Shown here: piece by piece, positions 1 to 9,571 of the stretch
How positions within the stretch are numbered: position 1 is the first letter of the stretch
How the letters are laid out: each line of letters starts with the position of its first letter
Source of the DNA: Paenibacillus kobensis NBRC 15729
Lineage (GTDB): Bacteria > Bacillota > Bacilli > Paenibacillales > Paenibacillaceae
NCBI RefSeq assembly: GCF_004000825.1
Contig: NZ_BILZ01000010.1
Span: 55,830 to 119,829, forward strand
Direction: 5' to 3'
Length of the DNA: 64,000 bases
Position numbers and translations under genes: made by a program
The notes under the pieces: model-generated
The model's database searches: none
What the model saw: the letters and a program-made list of their open reading frames with translations, nothing else
Told to the model about the DNA's origin: nothing

Positions 1-1632
1 CTCTTCCTTGCTGCTGGCCCTTAGCCCTTTGATACCGTATGCTTCCGCCAACTTGACGAAATCCGGACTGCCTGCCAGATCGATCTGGCTGTAATGACGG
101 TCGTACATAATTTCTTGCTGCTGCCGGACCATGCCGAGAACGCGGTTGTTCAGTACGACGATTTTGACCGGCAGTTCGTGCAAGGCACAAATCGCAAGCT
201 CCTGTGCGCACATCTGCATGCCTCCATCCCCGTTGACGGATACGACGAGCCGGTCCGGATTGCCGATCTGAGCCCCTATCGCCGCAGGGAATCCGAAGCC
301 CATCGTGCCGAGTCCGCCTGAAGACAACAGGGAACGCGGATGATTGAATTTGTAAAATTGGGCGACCCACATTTGATGCTGTCCGACGTCCGTCGTCACA
401 ATGGCATTGCCCTGCGTCTGTTCGTGAATCATCTCCAGTACGAACTGCGGCTTGATTACAGTATCCGAATCGTCATAACGGAGCGGATGCTCTTCCTTAA
501 ACCGGTCAAGCTGCTCCAGCCAACCGCGGCGGACAGCGGACAGATCCGGCTTTGAAGCCGCTTCGGCAATTCGCATATTCGCATGAGCAAGAACCTCTTT
601 AATGTCGCCAACGATTCCGATGTCCGTCTTGACGTTCTTGCCAATCTCAGCCGGATCGATATCAAGATGGGCGATCCGCCGCGCATTCGGCGCAAAGCCG
701 CTTACGCGCATCGTAAGCCGGTCATCGAACCGAGAACCGATCGAGATGATCAGATCGGCGTTCTGAATCGCCATATTCGCTGCATAATTGCCATGATGCC
801 CCGCCATGCCGAGCGAGTGCGGATGCGCGCTTGGGAAGCCGCTTAGTCCGAGCAGCGTCGACGCAACCGGGATATGCGTTTCATTCACGAATCGGATCAG
901 TTCTTCGGAAGCGTCCGAATGGACAACGCCAGCTCCCGCGATAATTAGGGGCCTCTCAGACTCCGCTATCGCTTGGAGCAGCTGATCGACTAACGAAGCA
1001 TCTACCTTCGGATTAGCATCATAGCCCCGAATCGGCTGCTGTCCGCTAACAGGCTCATAGCTCATGGATGCATTCGAGACATCCTTCGGAATGTCGATCA
1101 GAACCGGCCCCTTTCTTCCTGTGCCGGCAATGTAGAATGCTTCGTGCACGATCCGCGGGATATCTGCTGCATCACGAACCGAATAGCTGTGTTTTGTAAT
1201 GGGCATCGTCATGCTGATAATGTCCGCCTCTTGAAAAGCGTCCGTTCCAATTAACGTGGTCGGTACGTTCGCCGTAATAACGACAAGCGGTATCGAATCC
1301 ATGTAGGCGGTAGCGATTCCCGTAATCAGATTCGTTGCTCCCGGACCCGACGTTGCAATACATACGCCAACTTTGCCCGTAGATCTGGCATAGCCGTCAG
1401 CAGCATGCACAGCTCCCTGCTCATGCCTCGTCAGAATGTGCTTGAACTCGGAATTGCCGGCCATCGCATCATAAATATATAAGGCACTGCCTCCCGGATA
1501 ACCGAATACCGTCTCTACGCCTTCCGCCAGCAGGGCGTGAAGAAGCGCTTCTGAACCGGTCATTTGTTGCTCCGGTTTACCGCTTGGGGCGTCGTGATGT
1601 GTTGTCATCGAACGTATTTGATTTTGTTCCAT
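1..1632 (-). CDS. ilvB: Acetolactate synthase large subunit (partial, C-terminus beyond window)
   Basis: Catalyses the ThDP-dependent condensation of pyruvate (or pyruvate plus 2-oxobutyrate), the first common step of valine, leucine and isoleucine synthesis, in the cytoplasm. Translating the minus strand gives an uninterrupted 544-codon frame that runs off the left edge. It shows the N-terminal ThDP-binding segment (GVETVFGYPGGSALYIYD, then HEQGAVHAADGYAR), the central domain, and the GDGGMQM part of the C-terminal ThDP/Mg site. The ATG at 1632-1630 follows GAGGAGGGTACCC, a good ribosome binding site. Two tandem T-box leaders lie directly upstream. The small subunit gene is not seen and would be expected downstream, outside the window. 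Confidence 0.95.
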   Translation of the reverse strand, partial: MEQNQIRSMTTHHDAPSGKPEQQMTGSEALLHALLAEGVETVFGYPGGSALYIYDAMAGNSEFKHILTRHEQGAVHAADGYARSTGKVGVCIATSGPGATNLITGIATAYMDSIPLVVITANVPTTLIGTDAFQEADIISMTMPITKHSYSVRDAADIPRIVHEAFYIAGTGRKGPVLIDIPKDVSNASMSYEPVSGQQPIRGYDANPKVDASLVDQLLQAIAESERPLIIAGAGVVHSDASEELIRFVNETHIPVASTLLGLSGFPSAHPHSLGMAGHHGNYAANMAIQNADLIISIGSRFDDRLTMRVSGFAPNARRIAHLDIDPAEIGKNVKTDIGIVGDIKEVLAHANMRIAEAASKPDLSAVRRGWLEQLDRFKEEHPLRYDDSDTVIKPQFVLEMIHEQTQGNAIVTTDVGQHQMWVAQFYKFNHPRSLLSSGGLGTMGFGFPAAIGAQIGNPDRLVVSVNGDGGMQMCAQELAICALHELPVKIVVLNNRVLGMVRQQQEIMYDRHYSQIDLAGSPDFVKLAEAYGIKGLRASSKEE

Positions 1633-1660
1633 TTCGGGTACCCTCCTCTTATCCTTAACA

Positions 1661-1980
1661 CAATAAACCCCTTCCTCCCTCTGGACACAGTTATTGTGCC
1701 CATAGGGACGAAAGGGGTTATTTTTCGCGGTACCACCCTGGTTCGCCGAACATCTTGCGATGTCCGGCCTCTTGAGGTAAGGGGCGACCTTACCTGCAGC
1801 ACATTAACGTGTGCTTCTCCGGTTGAGCCTATTTGCCTGAACTTTGCCGTTATGGTTACGATTGTTCGGCTTTCGGTCAACAGCTCCGAGATGACCGCAT
1901 GCAGCGCCTAAGGCAAAGGTTGCACCATTCCCCTTCGCTCTCTGTGCATAAGCTGACTGCCGCTATTTCTCATCATCGCT
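1661..1980 (-). promoter_or_regulatory. T-box leader 2 (proximal) of ilvB
   Basis: The minus strand carries the T-box core CAGGGTGGTACCGCG (complement of 1726-1741). It is followed by a long terminator hairpin (1661-1719) whose arms are AACCCCTTTCGTCCC and GAGGGAGGAAGGGGTT, then a T-rich run. T-box leaders read uncharged tRNA and open the terminator. Upstream a stem I can be drawn whose 3' side reads GGTC-A-TCTCGGAGC. By analogy with known T-boxes (specifier, purine, basal helix) the specifier would be GUC (valine). The specifier is an inference; the T-box and terminator are seen directly. Confidence 0.9.
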
Positions 1981-1988
1981 AAACATAT

Positions 1989-2320
1989 AAAAACCCCTCT
2001 CATCCCACGACAAAGCATACGCTGTGTCATAGGGACGAAAGGGGTAAATTTTCGTGGTACCACCCTGGTTTGCCGGCGATCTTCCGATATCCGGCCTCAA
2101 GAGGCAAGGGGCTTCCCTTACCTGCAGCACATTAACGTGTGCGATTCGGTTGAGTCTACTGGCCTGAACGACAGGATGAGCGCTCTGCTTCGTTCGGCTT
2201 TCGGTCAACAGCTCCGAGACGACTTATACAGTGCTTACGGCAAAGGTCTCAGCGTTTCCTCTGCTCTCTGAACGCAAGCGGGTCCGTACGTGGTTCTCTT
2301 CATTGCTTAACAATTTTTCC
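1989..2320 (-). promoter_or_regulatory. T-box leader 1 (distal) of ilvB
   Basis: A second complete T-box lies upstream of the first. The core CAGGGTGGTACCACG is the complement of 2053-2068. The terminator (1989-2045) pairs ACCCCTTTCGTCCC with GGGATGAGAGGGGT and ends in TTTTTATA. The two leaders share long identical blocks such as CTCGGAGCTGTTGACCGAAA and CACACGTTAATGTGCTGCAG, so they look like a tandem duplication. The inferred specifier context here is GTC-G-TCTCGGAGC, again valine. Transcription would have to pass both terminators before reaching ilvB. Confidence 0.88.
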
Positions 2321-2404
2321 TATGATAACATGCCGGGAGGCCGTTTTCAAATCAAATTTGAATGTTCATACAGAAAATGCAGAATGCAGACTGCTCCGGA
2401 AGGA

Positions 2405-2424
2405 GCCCTGACATCCTCCAGGGC
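2405..2424 (-). terminator. Weak hairpin after the chitinase gene
   Basis: On the minus strand GCCCTG and CAGGGC form a 6-bp stem with an 8-nt loop, followed by TCCTT. It lies about 10 bases after the chitinase stop. The U-tract is poor, so termination here is only a possibility. Confidence 0.35.
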
Positions 2425-2433
2425 GGTTCTGTA

Positions 2434-5400
2434 TTAATTCGCTAATCCAGCGAACCTCAACACCTTCATGACGAGTACGGCAGCTTGCGCTTTGGTCACG
2501 TTCGACTTCGGAGCAAGCTTATCTGCCGACACCCCCTTCATAATACCCTGTTCGACGAGCAGCGCGACCGCTTCTTTCGCATATCCCGACACGGCCCCTT
2601 GATCTGCAAAACGGTCCAATGCCGCAGACGAAGCCTGCTGTTCCTTGCCGGCATACGCCAGTGCTTTTGCAAGCATTACCGCCATCTCTTGACGGGTAAC
2701 GGCAGCATCCGGATCGAATACGTCAGCGCTTCTGCCATTCACAATTCCTGCTTCCTTCGCAGCAGCGATGTCGGCAGCATATGCGGAATCTTCTGCTACA
2801 TCTTTGAAAGCCGATGACGAACCGTCCGGCACGATTCCCATTGCCCTGACAAGTAATGTTGCCACTTCCGCGCGTGTCAGTTCGCGGGAACCGCCGAACG
2901 TACCGTCTGCTTCAGCCTGTACGATCAGCCTTGCGGCAGCCAACTCGACATCCTTTTGCGCCCAGCCCGCTATTGCGTCCGTAAACGACGCGTCCGTCTT
3001 CACGATGCCATACACGCTGTTTCCTTTGCGCAGCAAATGTACCGTTACCGTTCCGCCGGCGTTATGAACGAACACGACCGGCACCGGTCTCAGCTCGTTG
3101 GACTCCGGCGAGTAGACGAAGCCTGCAGCCTTGCTTTCCTCGATATTTGTCCCTTTTACAACAAAGGAGTGTGTGATATAGCGATCTTCTGCCGTATTCA
3201 CATCGCTAAAAGTACCGTCCTCATTCTTACTCTCAAGCTTGAACGAAATCGGCGTTGCAAGCGCCGTGTAATCTCCCTCTGCGAGCAGCTTCGCCCACTT
3301 CGCCAGTTCCGATTCGCTCGGCGCCCCGATCGTTAATCGAACATCCGCAGAAACCGGCAGCTCCGCGACCGGGATGCTGAACTCGAGGCCGTTCCAACGA
3401 ACGGTAAGCGCACCGTTCTTATCTTTGGCAGAGATTGCAGCTATAACTTCCTTCGGAACAGCCACTTCCGCTTGCTTCCCTGCGCCATCCACCACGATCG
3501 GGAATGCCGGGTTCGCGGAGTCCTTAATTGCTTTCAGAGCCGCATCCGCAGGCAGACTGACAATCAGCTTGTCGCCTTCTTTTACAATTCGCGTCTCCAG
3601 CCCTTCCTTCGCCGGCTTCTCTTCCACCGGACTAGTCGGGCCGACTGGACCTGTCGGACCTGTCGTCACAACCGGAGCCGCATTCGTCTTCACCGCGAGC
3701 TCGTCGCTGAATCTTGACACATTGCGCAGCACGTCGCCTTCCCGCTCAACGGCGAGCACATTGAGGGCGTAACTCGTATCCGCGGTAAGACCGCTGATCA
3801 CAAGCTGCGTGTCTGCCGTCTTCCCAACATACGTATGGCCAACATACACTTCATATCCTGTCGCCCGCTCGACGGCATTCCATTTCACTGCCAGCGTGCT
3901 GCTTCCGGCAGATACGAGCGCAAGTGACGAAGGAGCAGCAAGCGCATCCGCATCCGCCGTCCCGTCGATCGGCAAATCGTGCGCAAGCCGCGTCGTCAGC
4001 GTCCGGTTGCGGTCGCCGCTAATTTCCCAGCTCATAACGCCCGGCAAGTCCAGCGATTTCACGAGCGAAGAGATATACATCATCGACGACTCATCGTTAT
4101 ACGTAAGGAATACTCCGTTATCCGCGTTGTACAAATAAGCAGCTTTGGATGCTTCGTTCCAATGCTTCACGTATCCGTCATGTTTCAAATAATTTTGCTC
4201 AATGTCGGTATAATCGAAAGCGCCGTTCTCCCATGTGCCGAAAGGCGTCGCGCCTTCGCATGTCTGGTACTGGCCGTCTGCCGGACAGCCGATCCAGCCC
4301 TTGCCGTAGAACGGAATGCCGAGATTGATTTTATAATTCGGCACGCCTCCGTTCAGCTCGCCCGTCACGCCGCCCAGCACATGATTGCGAGGTGCCGTGT
4401 CTTGAGGATGGGCAGGGTCGTAATAGAGCGGTGAGTTATGATGGGCCAGCTTATCCCAGCTGCCGCTGTAGTCGTACGTCATAATATTAATATAATCAAG
4501 ATAACGGGACGATTCGCCCAGACCGGAGTTCGCGACGAAATTATCGCCTTGCCCTGCCGCTATCGTCTGCAAATAATATTTGCCGTCCACTGAACCTGCC
4601 GCATCCAATGCTTCACGCACGGTCTTCGCCATTAGCAGGAAGTTCTCCCGATCTTCAGGAGCCCGCGAATTGTCGTCTTCGCCGCCCTCCACCGGATACT
4701 CCCAGTCGATATCGATGCCGTCGAGCTTATAGGCTCTCAGGAAATCGACGACGGAGTTGGCAAACGTGCGGCGTGTCTCTTCCGTGCTGGCCATATTCGA
4801 GAAGTTGTTAGACCACGACCAGCCGCCGACGGAAATAAGCAGCTTCAGATGAGGATTCGCATCACGAATCGCTGCCCATTCCGAGAAGAGCGCCGGGTCT
4901 GCCGCCTCGTCGCCAACGATCATCTCACCATCGAAAACGTAATCCTTCTGCAGCGGGATATTCTCATTCTGGCAAGCGGCAGCTCCTGATCCGAAGCCTC
5001 TCCAGCACAGATCTGAGAAGGCGAAGTTCAGATGGGTAACCTGAGACACGTCCACTGCCGAAGGCTTGAAGTTCCGCCCCGTCTCGCTGGCAGACCAGAG
5101 CGTATAGTACGACACGATGTTGTAATCTGCACCAGGCACGACCGTAATTGAAGCGCTGTCCAGTGACCGCCACAACTCATTTTTCGCCACGACTTTAAAC
5201 GAATAGGCATGTCCCTCTACGAGCGATGTTGCAGCAAAACGGTTCTCATTGCTCGAACCGATCAATGAGCCGTCCGCATAAATATCATAGCCGGTCGCGC
5301 CCGGCGTCTCTGCCCAGCCTAGTGATACGGCCGAGCGCGTTGCCGTTACCGCTTGTACATCACGCGGTGCAGCCAGCTCGCCCCACGTAATCGTAACGGC

Positions 5401-6084
5401 GTTGCTGTTCGCCGACGTCTTCGGCAAGTTCTGGGCTGCTACTTCGAACTTGTATACGGAGCCCGTCACTGTCGCTTCTGCCGGAAGCGAGTAGGTAATG
5501 GTATTCGAGCCGTCCCATACGCCTTGTTTCCATGCTCCGTTCACATATAGATCGTAGCCGTTCGCGCCCGGAGTTCCCGTCCATGCAAGCGACACGCTGG
5601 ATTCCGTAATGGCTGTCGTATGCAAATGGTGAGGAGGAGCTAGCGGCGGTTCGGGATATTCGCTCGTATCCGATGCGGTCGTAAATTCGAGTACATTGCT
5701 TTTGTAATCAAGCGAAGGCCGGTCGGTAAACCACGTAATATAGATGCGGTACGTCGTTTCCGGCAATAAACCGCCAATCGTCTGGTTATTGCGGTCACCC
5801 CACGTGACCCACGCGTTCGTATCCGCATTCCAGATGTCGATATCGTTGTTATTCGTTTCGTCACCGACCATATCCCAAGCAATTTTGGCCGTATTGTGCG
5901 TAATTAAATCGTTGCCATTCTCGTCTTGAGCAATCCGCAAATTAGCAGGCCCCGTCTTGGCTGGGGTCCCGCCGCCTTCTTCCGCGCTGGCGCTTGGCAC
6001 GATGGATAACAGACTGATCAACAATACGAATACGAGGCAGATCGGAATAGCCGTTCCTTTGTTTCTCGTCATCGATAAGTTCAA
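2434..6084 (-). CDS. Secreted, SLH-anchored GH18 chitinase
   Basis: Hydrolyses chitin outside the cell while attached to the cell wall. The 1216-residue protein has a signal peptide (ends near PSASA), three fibronectin type III domains (about 46-320), a GH18 catalytic domain (about 326-700) with the diagnostic LDGIDIDWEYP motif near residue 456 whose last acidic residue is the catalytic acid, a fourth FN3 domain (about 715-800), a GPTGPVGPT linker, a beta-rich stretch often found before SLH domains, and three SLH motifs (about 1055-1216). I choose the TTG at 6084 because AGAGGTGA sits 5 bases before it; the ATG at 6072 has no well-spaced site. The frame stays open upstream to 6258, but that part encodes a low-complexity repeat and is untranslated leader. 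The gene appears monocistronic. Confidence 0.9.
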   Translation of the reverse strand: MNLSMTRNKGTAIPICLVFVLLISLLSIVPSASAEEGGGTPAKTGPANLRIAQDENGNDLITHNTAKIAWDMVGDETNNNDIDIWNADTNAWVTWGDRNNQTIGGLLPETTYRIYITWFTDRPSLDYKSNVLEFTTASDTSEYPEPPLAPPHHLHTTAITESSVSLAWTGTPGANGYDLYVNGAWKQGVWDGSNTITYSLPAEATVTGSVYKFEVAAQNLPKTSANSNAVTITWGELAAPRDVQAVTATRSAVSLGWAETPGATGYDIYADGSLIGSSNENRFAATSLVEGHAYSFKVVAKNELWRSLDSASITVVPGADYNIVSYYTLWSASETGRNFKPSAVDVSQVTHLNFAFSDLCWRGFGSGAAACQNENIPLQKDYVFDGEMIVGDEAADPALFSEWAAIRDANPHLKLLISVGGWSWSNNFSNMASTEETRRTFANSVVDFLRAYKLDGIDIDWEYPVEGGEDDNSRAPEDRENFLLMAKTVREALDAAGSVDGKYYLQTIAAGQGDNFVANSGLGESSRYLDYINIMTYDYSGSWDKLAHHNSPLYYDPAHPQDTAPRNHVLGGVTGELNGGVPNYKINLGIPFYGKGWIGCPADGQYQTCEGATPFGTWENGAFDYTDIEQNYLKHDGYVKHWNEASKAAYLYNADNGVFLTYNDESSMMYISSLVKSLDLPGVMSWEISGDRNRTLTTRLAHDLPIDGTADADALAAPSSLALVSAGSSTLAVKWNAVERATGYEVYVGHTYVGKTADTQLVISGLTADTSYALNVLAVEREGDVLRNVSRFSDELAVKTNAAPVVTTGPTGPVGPTSPVEEKPAKEGLETRIVKEGDKLIVSLPADAALKAIKDSANPAFPIVVDGAGKQAEVAVPKEVIAAISAKDKNGALTVRWNGLEFSIPVAELPVSADVRLTIGAPSESELAKWAKLLAEGDYTALATPISFKLESKNEDGTFSDVNTAEDRYITHSFVVKGTNIEESKAAGFVYSPESNELRPVPVVFVHNAGGTVTVHLLRKGNSVYGIVKTDASFTDAIAGWAQKDVELAAARLIVQAEADGTFGGSRELTRAEVATLLVRAMGIVPDGSSSAFKDVAEDSAYAADIAAAKEAGIVNGRSADVFDPDAAVTRQEMAVMLAKALAYAGKEQQASSAALDRFADQGAVSGYAKEAVALLVEQGIMKGVSADKLAPKSNVTKAQAAVLVMKVLRFAGLAN

Positions 6085-6169
6085 TCGGTTCACCTCTATC
6101 TGAATTAGTAGGCAGACATTGAAAGGAAGACAAGCGTCATCGGGCAGGATTGAATTGGAGGTTGCCTGG

Positions 6170-6232
6170 CAAGATGTGATCTTGGAAGTGACCTGGGAAG
6201 TGATCTGAGAGGTGATCTGGGAGAGAAGGAAG
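6170..6232 (-). repeat. 12-bp tandem repeats in the chitinase leader
   Basis: Four imperfect, head-to-tail 12-base units run on the minus strand: CAGATCACCTCT, CAGATCACTTCC, CAGGTCACTTCC, AAGATCACATCT. They lie about 90-150 bases before the chitinase start. They could be an operator array or a replication-slippage product. Confidence 0.6.
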
Positions 6233-6601
6233 CTGTTCGAGTCTACTATAAGGTGCAATTAAAGCGTATTTCTGGTGTAGCTTAAGAGCTGTTCGGGATT
6301 CATCACCGCCATTTCATTTGTAGCAACATTGTAAAAATGTTCTTTGGAAATAATAATGGGCTATATTTTCTTTCGCGTTAAGGTGGACAAATCCATTATG
6401 GAGGGGGAATATAATTTGTCGAAAATTGCTTTCAGCAGGATGTAATCCCAGTTACAATAACGCACCGTTTTGGACACCAGATCAATGAGCAACACTACGA
6501 GTCGCGGATAGTACGTCGAACTCGCCCCATCCAAAATGTAACCCTATTGCCGAATAGGGAGCCACGAGCTACAATGAATGTAAATCGGCTGTGAAGCACA
6601 C

Positions 6602-6645
6602 GCCGCTTCGATACTTTGTATCGGGGCGGCTTTTTGTTTTTTTAT
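6602..6645 (+). terminator. Terminator-type hairpin just upstream of the 6667 gene
   Basis: On the plus strand GCCGCTTCGATAC pairs with GTATCGGGGCGGC around a TTT loop, followed by TTTTTGTTTTTTT. No plus-strand gene lies upstream in the window, so it probably sits in the leader of the gene at 6667 and may act as an attenuator. Confidence 0.65.
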
Positions 6646-6666
6646 AAGGCCTGGGGGTGCGGTGGT

Positions 6667-7320
6667 ATGAGAAAATTCGAGCAGAAGTGCAATGAATGGA
6701 TCGCGGAACAAGTGCGGCAAGAAATGAACCCAAGAAGGCGTGAGCTACTGGAGAAAGGACTAGGGCACGGCACGGTGGAATTTGTTCGTACCATCTGGTT
6801 CCCCGTTGTCGGCAATTTCGATCGACTGTACCCGGAATGGGAAGTTCGCGATGCAAATAACGGGTATCGTTACATCGATCTCGCCTTCATCCCAAGTCAC
6901 AGCGTCAAAGGCGGAATTGAAATACAAGGCTACGGATCGCACGCACGAGATCTTGATGTGAGACGTTTCAAAGACTTGTGCTGGCGGCACTCTATGTTGG
7001 CTCTTGATAACTGGCTGTTTCTCCCGGTTGCTTACCCCTCCATCATCGAAGAACCGAAGCGATGCCAGCAATTGATCTTGTCCTTTATCGGTAAATTAAT
7101 TGCGGCAGACGTCCCCAAGGGATTGAATTGGCTCGAAGCCGAAACGATTCGTTTTGCAAGACGGCGGTTCCGCCCTTTTGATCCGGCGGATCTTGCCGAA
7201 CATTTGCGGGTAACCATTCCACATGCTCGGCGAATCTTGCACAGCCTTGTGGAATCCGAGTTGATGGGCGTTGCAAGCGGTAAGAGCCGGTATCGAACGT
7301 ATGTATTACGAACCGAGTAA
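6667..7320 (+). CDS. Nuclease-fold-like protein with C-terminal winged helix, function unknown
   Basis: A protein of about 217 residues. The N-terminal half has the pattern YRYIDLAFIPSHSV followed by KGGIEIQGYGSHARDLD, resembling the D...ExK core of PD-(D/E)XK nuclease folds with Gln where Lys is usual. The C-terminal part (about 135-217) reads like a winged helix (FDPADLAEHLRVTIPHARRILHSLVESELM). It could be a DNA-binding regulator or a nuclease-derived protein; I do not assign an activity. I start at the ATG at 6667, preceded by GGGGGTG. The frame extends upstream to 6616, but that part overlaps the terminator hairpin. Confidence 0.7.
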   Translation: MRKFEQKCNEWIAEQVRQEMNPRRRELLEKGLGHGTVEFVRTIWFPVVGNFDRLYPEWEVRDANNGYRYIDLAFIPSHSVKGGIEIQGYGSHARDLDVRRFKDLCWRHSMLALDNWLFLPVAYPSIIEEPKRCQQLILSFIGKLIAADVPKGLNWLEAETIRFARRRFRPFDPADLAEHLRVTIPHARRILHSLVESELMGVASGKSRYRTYVLRTE

Positions 7321-7346
7321 CTCTGTAACTCACTTACGTGCCAGCT

Positions 7347-7531
7347 CTAACGAATCCAGGAGCGCTTATTCTGGCATAATCAGCACGTTTGAGTTTCTAA
7401 CGAACTCAGGAAGCGTTATTTGCACCATTTCGGTGGCTTTCAGGTACGATTGAGCAAAATAGCGTCGCTGGAGTTCGTTAGATTTGTTTTTAGTGCATTT
7501 TCGCTGAAATAAGCACGCTACGATTCGTTAG
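7347..7531. repeat. Repeat family A: four copies, two direct and two inverted
   Basis: A 24-bp unit beginning CTAACGAA and ending near GC(T/G)TATT occurs at 7347-7370 and 7397-7420 on the plus strand, and at 7458-7481 and 7508-7531 on the minus strand. Pairing of opposite copies would give a large cruciform or RNA stem. The stretch 7321-7720 has no gene. After the repeats come GTTGC-rich microrepeats (about 7546-7600) such as GGATGTTGCGGACGTTGC. Confidence 0.8.
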
Positions 7532-7720
7532 CGCAGACGTTTCTGGCGGTGCAGACGTTGCGAATATTGCGGATGTTGCGGACGTTGCAAACACCGCAAA
7601 AAAGCGAAGCAGACGGCTGCGCACCTAGACACGCTTCGAGTTATTAGCGAAGCAACCCAGTCGGGTCAGCTGGAGCGGATGGCGCAGCAGCACTCTCATC
7701 TTCCTAGTCCTGCGCATCCA

Positions 7721-7759
7721 AAACAAAAAAAAGCGGTGCAGAGACAAGCTCTGCACCGC
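7721..7759 (-). terminator. Terminator of cysJI
   Basis: A perfect 11-bp stem (GCGGTGCAGAG with CTCTGCACCGC, 5-base loop), followed on the minus strand by TTTTTTTTGTTTT, ten bases past the cysI stop. Confidence 0.95.
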
Positions 7760-7769
7760 CCTTAAGCGA

Positions 7770-9491
7770 TTACTCGTGGAAATTCGTGCCGTCCGTTACT
7801 TCTTTAACATAGCCAGCGCGGATAACGAAATCGCCGAAGTGCTCGCCTTCGTTGCGCTCCGCTGCGTAGCGGTTAATGATTGGCGTCAGCGTACCGATAA
7901 TTTCGTCCTCGCCGATGTTCTCGCGGTACAGCTTGCTCAGGCGGTCGCCGGAGAAGCCAGCGCCCATATACATGTTGTACTTGCCTTGCGCCTTACCGAT
8001 GAACGAAATCTCGCCAAGCGCTGGACGTCCGCAGCCGTTCGGGCAGCCCGTCATCCGGATGTTGATTTCTTTATCGCCCAGACCCGCTTGCTCCAGAATC
8101 GGCTCCAGCTTCTCGATCAGCGTCGGCAGATAACGCTCAGCTTCCGCCATCGCTAGGCCGCACGTTGGCAATGCTACGCAAGAGATTGCGCTGCGGCGAA
8201 GCGCCGAATAGTTCGTACCTTCCTCGACGCCGTGTTCCTTCAGAATGGCAGCGATTTTGGTCTTCTTCTGAGCAGTCGCATTGGCGATTACCAGGTTCTG
8301 ATTCGCCGTCAGGCGGAAATCGCCCGTATGGATCTTCGCGATCTCGCGAAGAGCTGTTCTGAGCTTATTGCCTTCCGAGTCAACGACACGGCCGCCTTGA
8401 ACATATAGGTTCAGATTCCACTTGCCGTCCTTGCCTTTAACCCAGCCGTAACGGTCTCCCGTATGCTCGAAATTGAATTCGCGCGCAGGAGCAAGCTCCC
8501 AGCCAAGACGGTCATGCAGCTCGTCTACGAACCAATCGAGGCCGTGGCGGTCGATCGTATATTTGAAGCGCGCATATTTCCGTACGGAACGGTTGCCATA
8601 GTCGCGCTGAATCGTAACGGTTTTCTCTGCTACATCGAGAATTTGGTCTGGCGTTACGAAGCCGATGACTTTCGCAAGCTGCGGGTACGTAGCCGTATCG
8701 CCATGGGTCATGCCCATGCCGCCGCCAACGCAGACGTTGAAGCCGACGAGCTTGCCGTCTTCCACGATCGCGATGTAACCAAGGTCCTGCGAATAGACGT
8801 CAACATCGTTAGAAGGCGGAACAGCGATACCGATCTTGAACTTACGAGGCAAATAGACTTTGCCATAGATGGGTTCAACTTCGCCTTGTTCCTCAGCACT
8901 GTCTACAACCTTCTCGCCATCGAGCCAGATCTCATGGTATGCAGGAGTCTTCGGCGCGAGATGAGACGTCAGCTTCTGCGACCAGCCGAACACTTCGCTA
9001 TGAATGTCCGATTGGTAAGGATTCGGGTTGCACATGACGTTACGGCTAACGTCGCCGCAAGCAGCCAATGTCGTCAGCATCGCATCATGGATTTCTTGAA
9101 TCGTCTTCTTCAAGTTCCATTTCAGGACGCCGTGCAGCTGGAACGCTTGGCGCGTCGTCAGCTTGAGACTGCCCGTACCATATTTGTCTGCCAATTCGTC
9201 CATGACGAGCCATTGCTCAGGCGTCGAGACGCCGCCCGGCGTTACAACGCGAAGCATGAATTGATAGTAAGGCTCGAGCTTTTGCTTCTCACGCTCGTTG
9301 CGGTAATCACGGTCGTCCTGCATATAGCTGCCGTGGAATTTCAGAAGGCGGTTGTCGAGCTCCGGCAAGCCGCCCGTAATCCGGTTCGACAGTGACTCGA
9401 CCAACGATCCGCGCAAGTAGTTACTTTCTAGTTTCAGGTGTTCGACGTCGCTCGGCGGTCCGCCGACCGGCTGTACTTTTGTTTTTGCCAT
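7770..9491 (-). CDS. cysI: Sulfite reductase (NADPH) hemoprotein, beta subunit
   Basis: Carries the siroheme and [4Fe-4S] cluster that reduce sulfite to sulfide by six electrons in assimilatory sulfur metabolism. The 573-residue protein is the usual length. The two cluster motifs are visible: [15 protein letters not shown] near residue 435 and [14 protein letters not shown] near 480. The ATG at 9491 is chosen because TAAGGAG precedes it at good spacing; the upstream ATG at 9530 lacks a site. It follows cysJ by about 80 bases, and a strong terminator follows, so the two form a cysJI operon. Confidence 0.96.
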   Translation of the reverse strand: MAKTKVQPVGGPPSDVEHLKLESNYLRGSLVESLSNRITGGLPELDNRLLKFHGSYMQDDRDYRNEREKQKLEPYYQFMLRVVTPGGVSTPEQWLVMDELADKYGTGSLKLTTRQAFQLHGVLKWNLKKTIQEIHDAMLTTLAACGDVSRNVMCNPNPYQSDIHSEVFGWSQKLTSHLAPKTPAYHEIWLDGEKVVDSAEEQGEVEPIYGKVYLPRKFKIGIAVPPSNDVDVYSQDLGYIAIVEDGKLVGFNVCVGGGMGMTHGDTATYPQLAKVIGFVTPDQILDVAEKTVTIQRDYGNRSVRKYARFKYTIDRHGLDWFVDELHDRLGWELAPAREFNFEHTGDRYGWVKGKDGKWNLNLYVQGGRVVDSEGNKLRTALREIAKIHTGDFRLTANQNLVIANATAQKKTKIAAILKEHGVEEGTNYSALRRSAISCVALPTCGLAMAEAERYLPTLIEKLEPILEQAGLGDKEINIRMTGCPNGCGRPALGEISFIGKAQGKYNMYMGAGFSGDRLSKLYRENIGEDEIIGTLTPIINRYAAERNEGEHFGDFVIRAGYVKEVTDGTNFHE

Positions 9492-9571
9492 TAGTGCTGA
9501 TCGCTCCTTAGCCCACTTTGATGGGAACATGCAGTGTACTACATTTATTGATATCGCTCTTGCTCAAGCGA

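Larger units (their letters stand above)
6085..6666. other. Divergent intergenic region between chitinase and the 6667 gene
   Basis: This 580-base stretch has no convincing gene. It holds the 12-bp repeat array (6170-6232), a dyad CCCTATT-GCCG-AATAGGG near 6542-6559, and a strong plus-strand terminator hairpin (about 6602-6645). Both flanking genes should have promoters here, but I could not place convincing -35/-10 pairs. Confidence 0.6.

Noticed and set aside
6072..6258. Upstream extension of the chitinase
   Set aside because: The extra codons translate the 12-bp DNA repeat (TSQI units) before a perfectly good signal peptide; no ribosome binding site.
7347..7531. CRISPR array
   Set aside because: Repeats are in both orientations, with irregular spacing and imperfect identity, and no cas genes are near.
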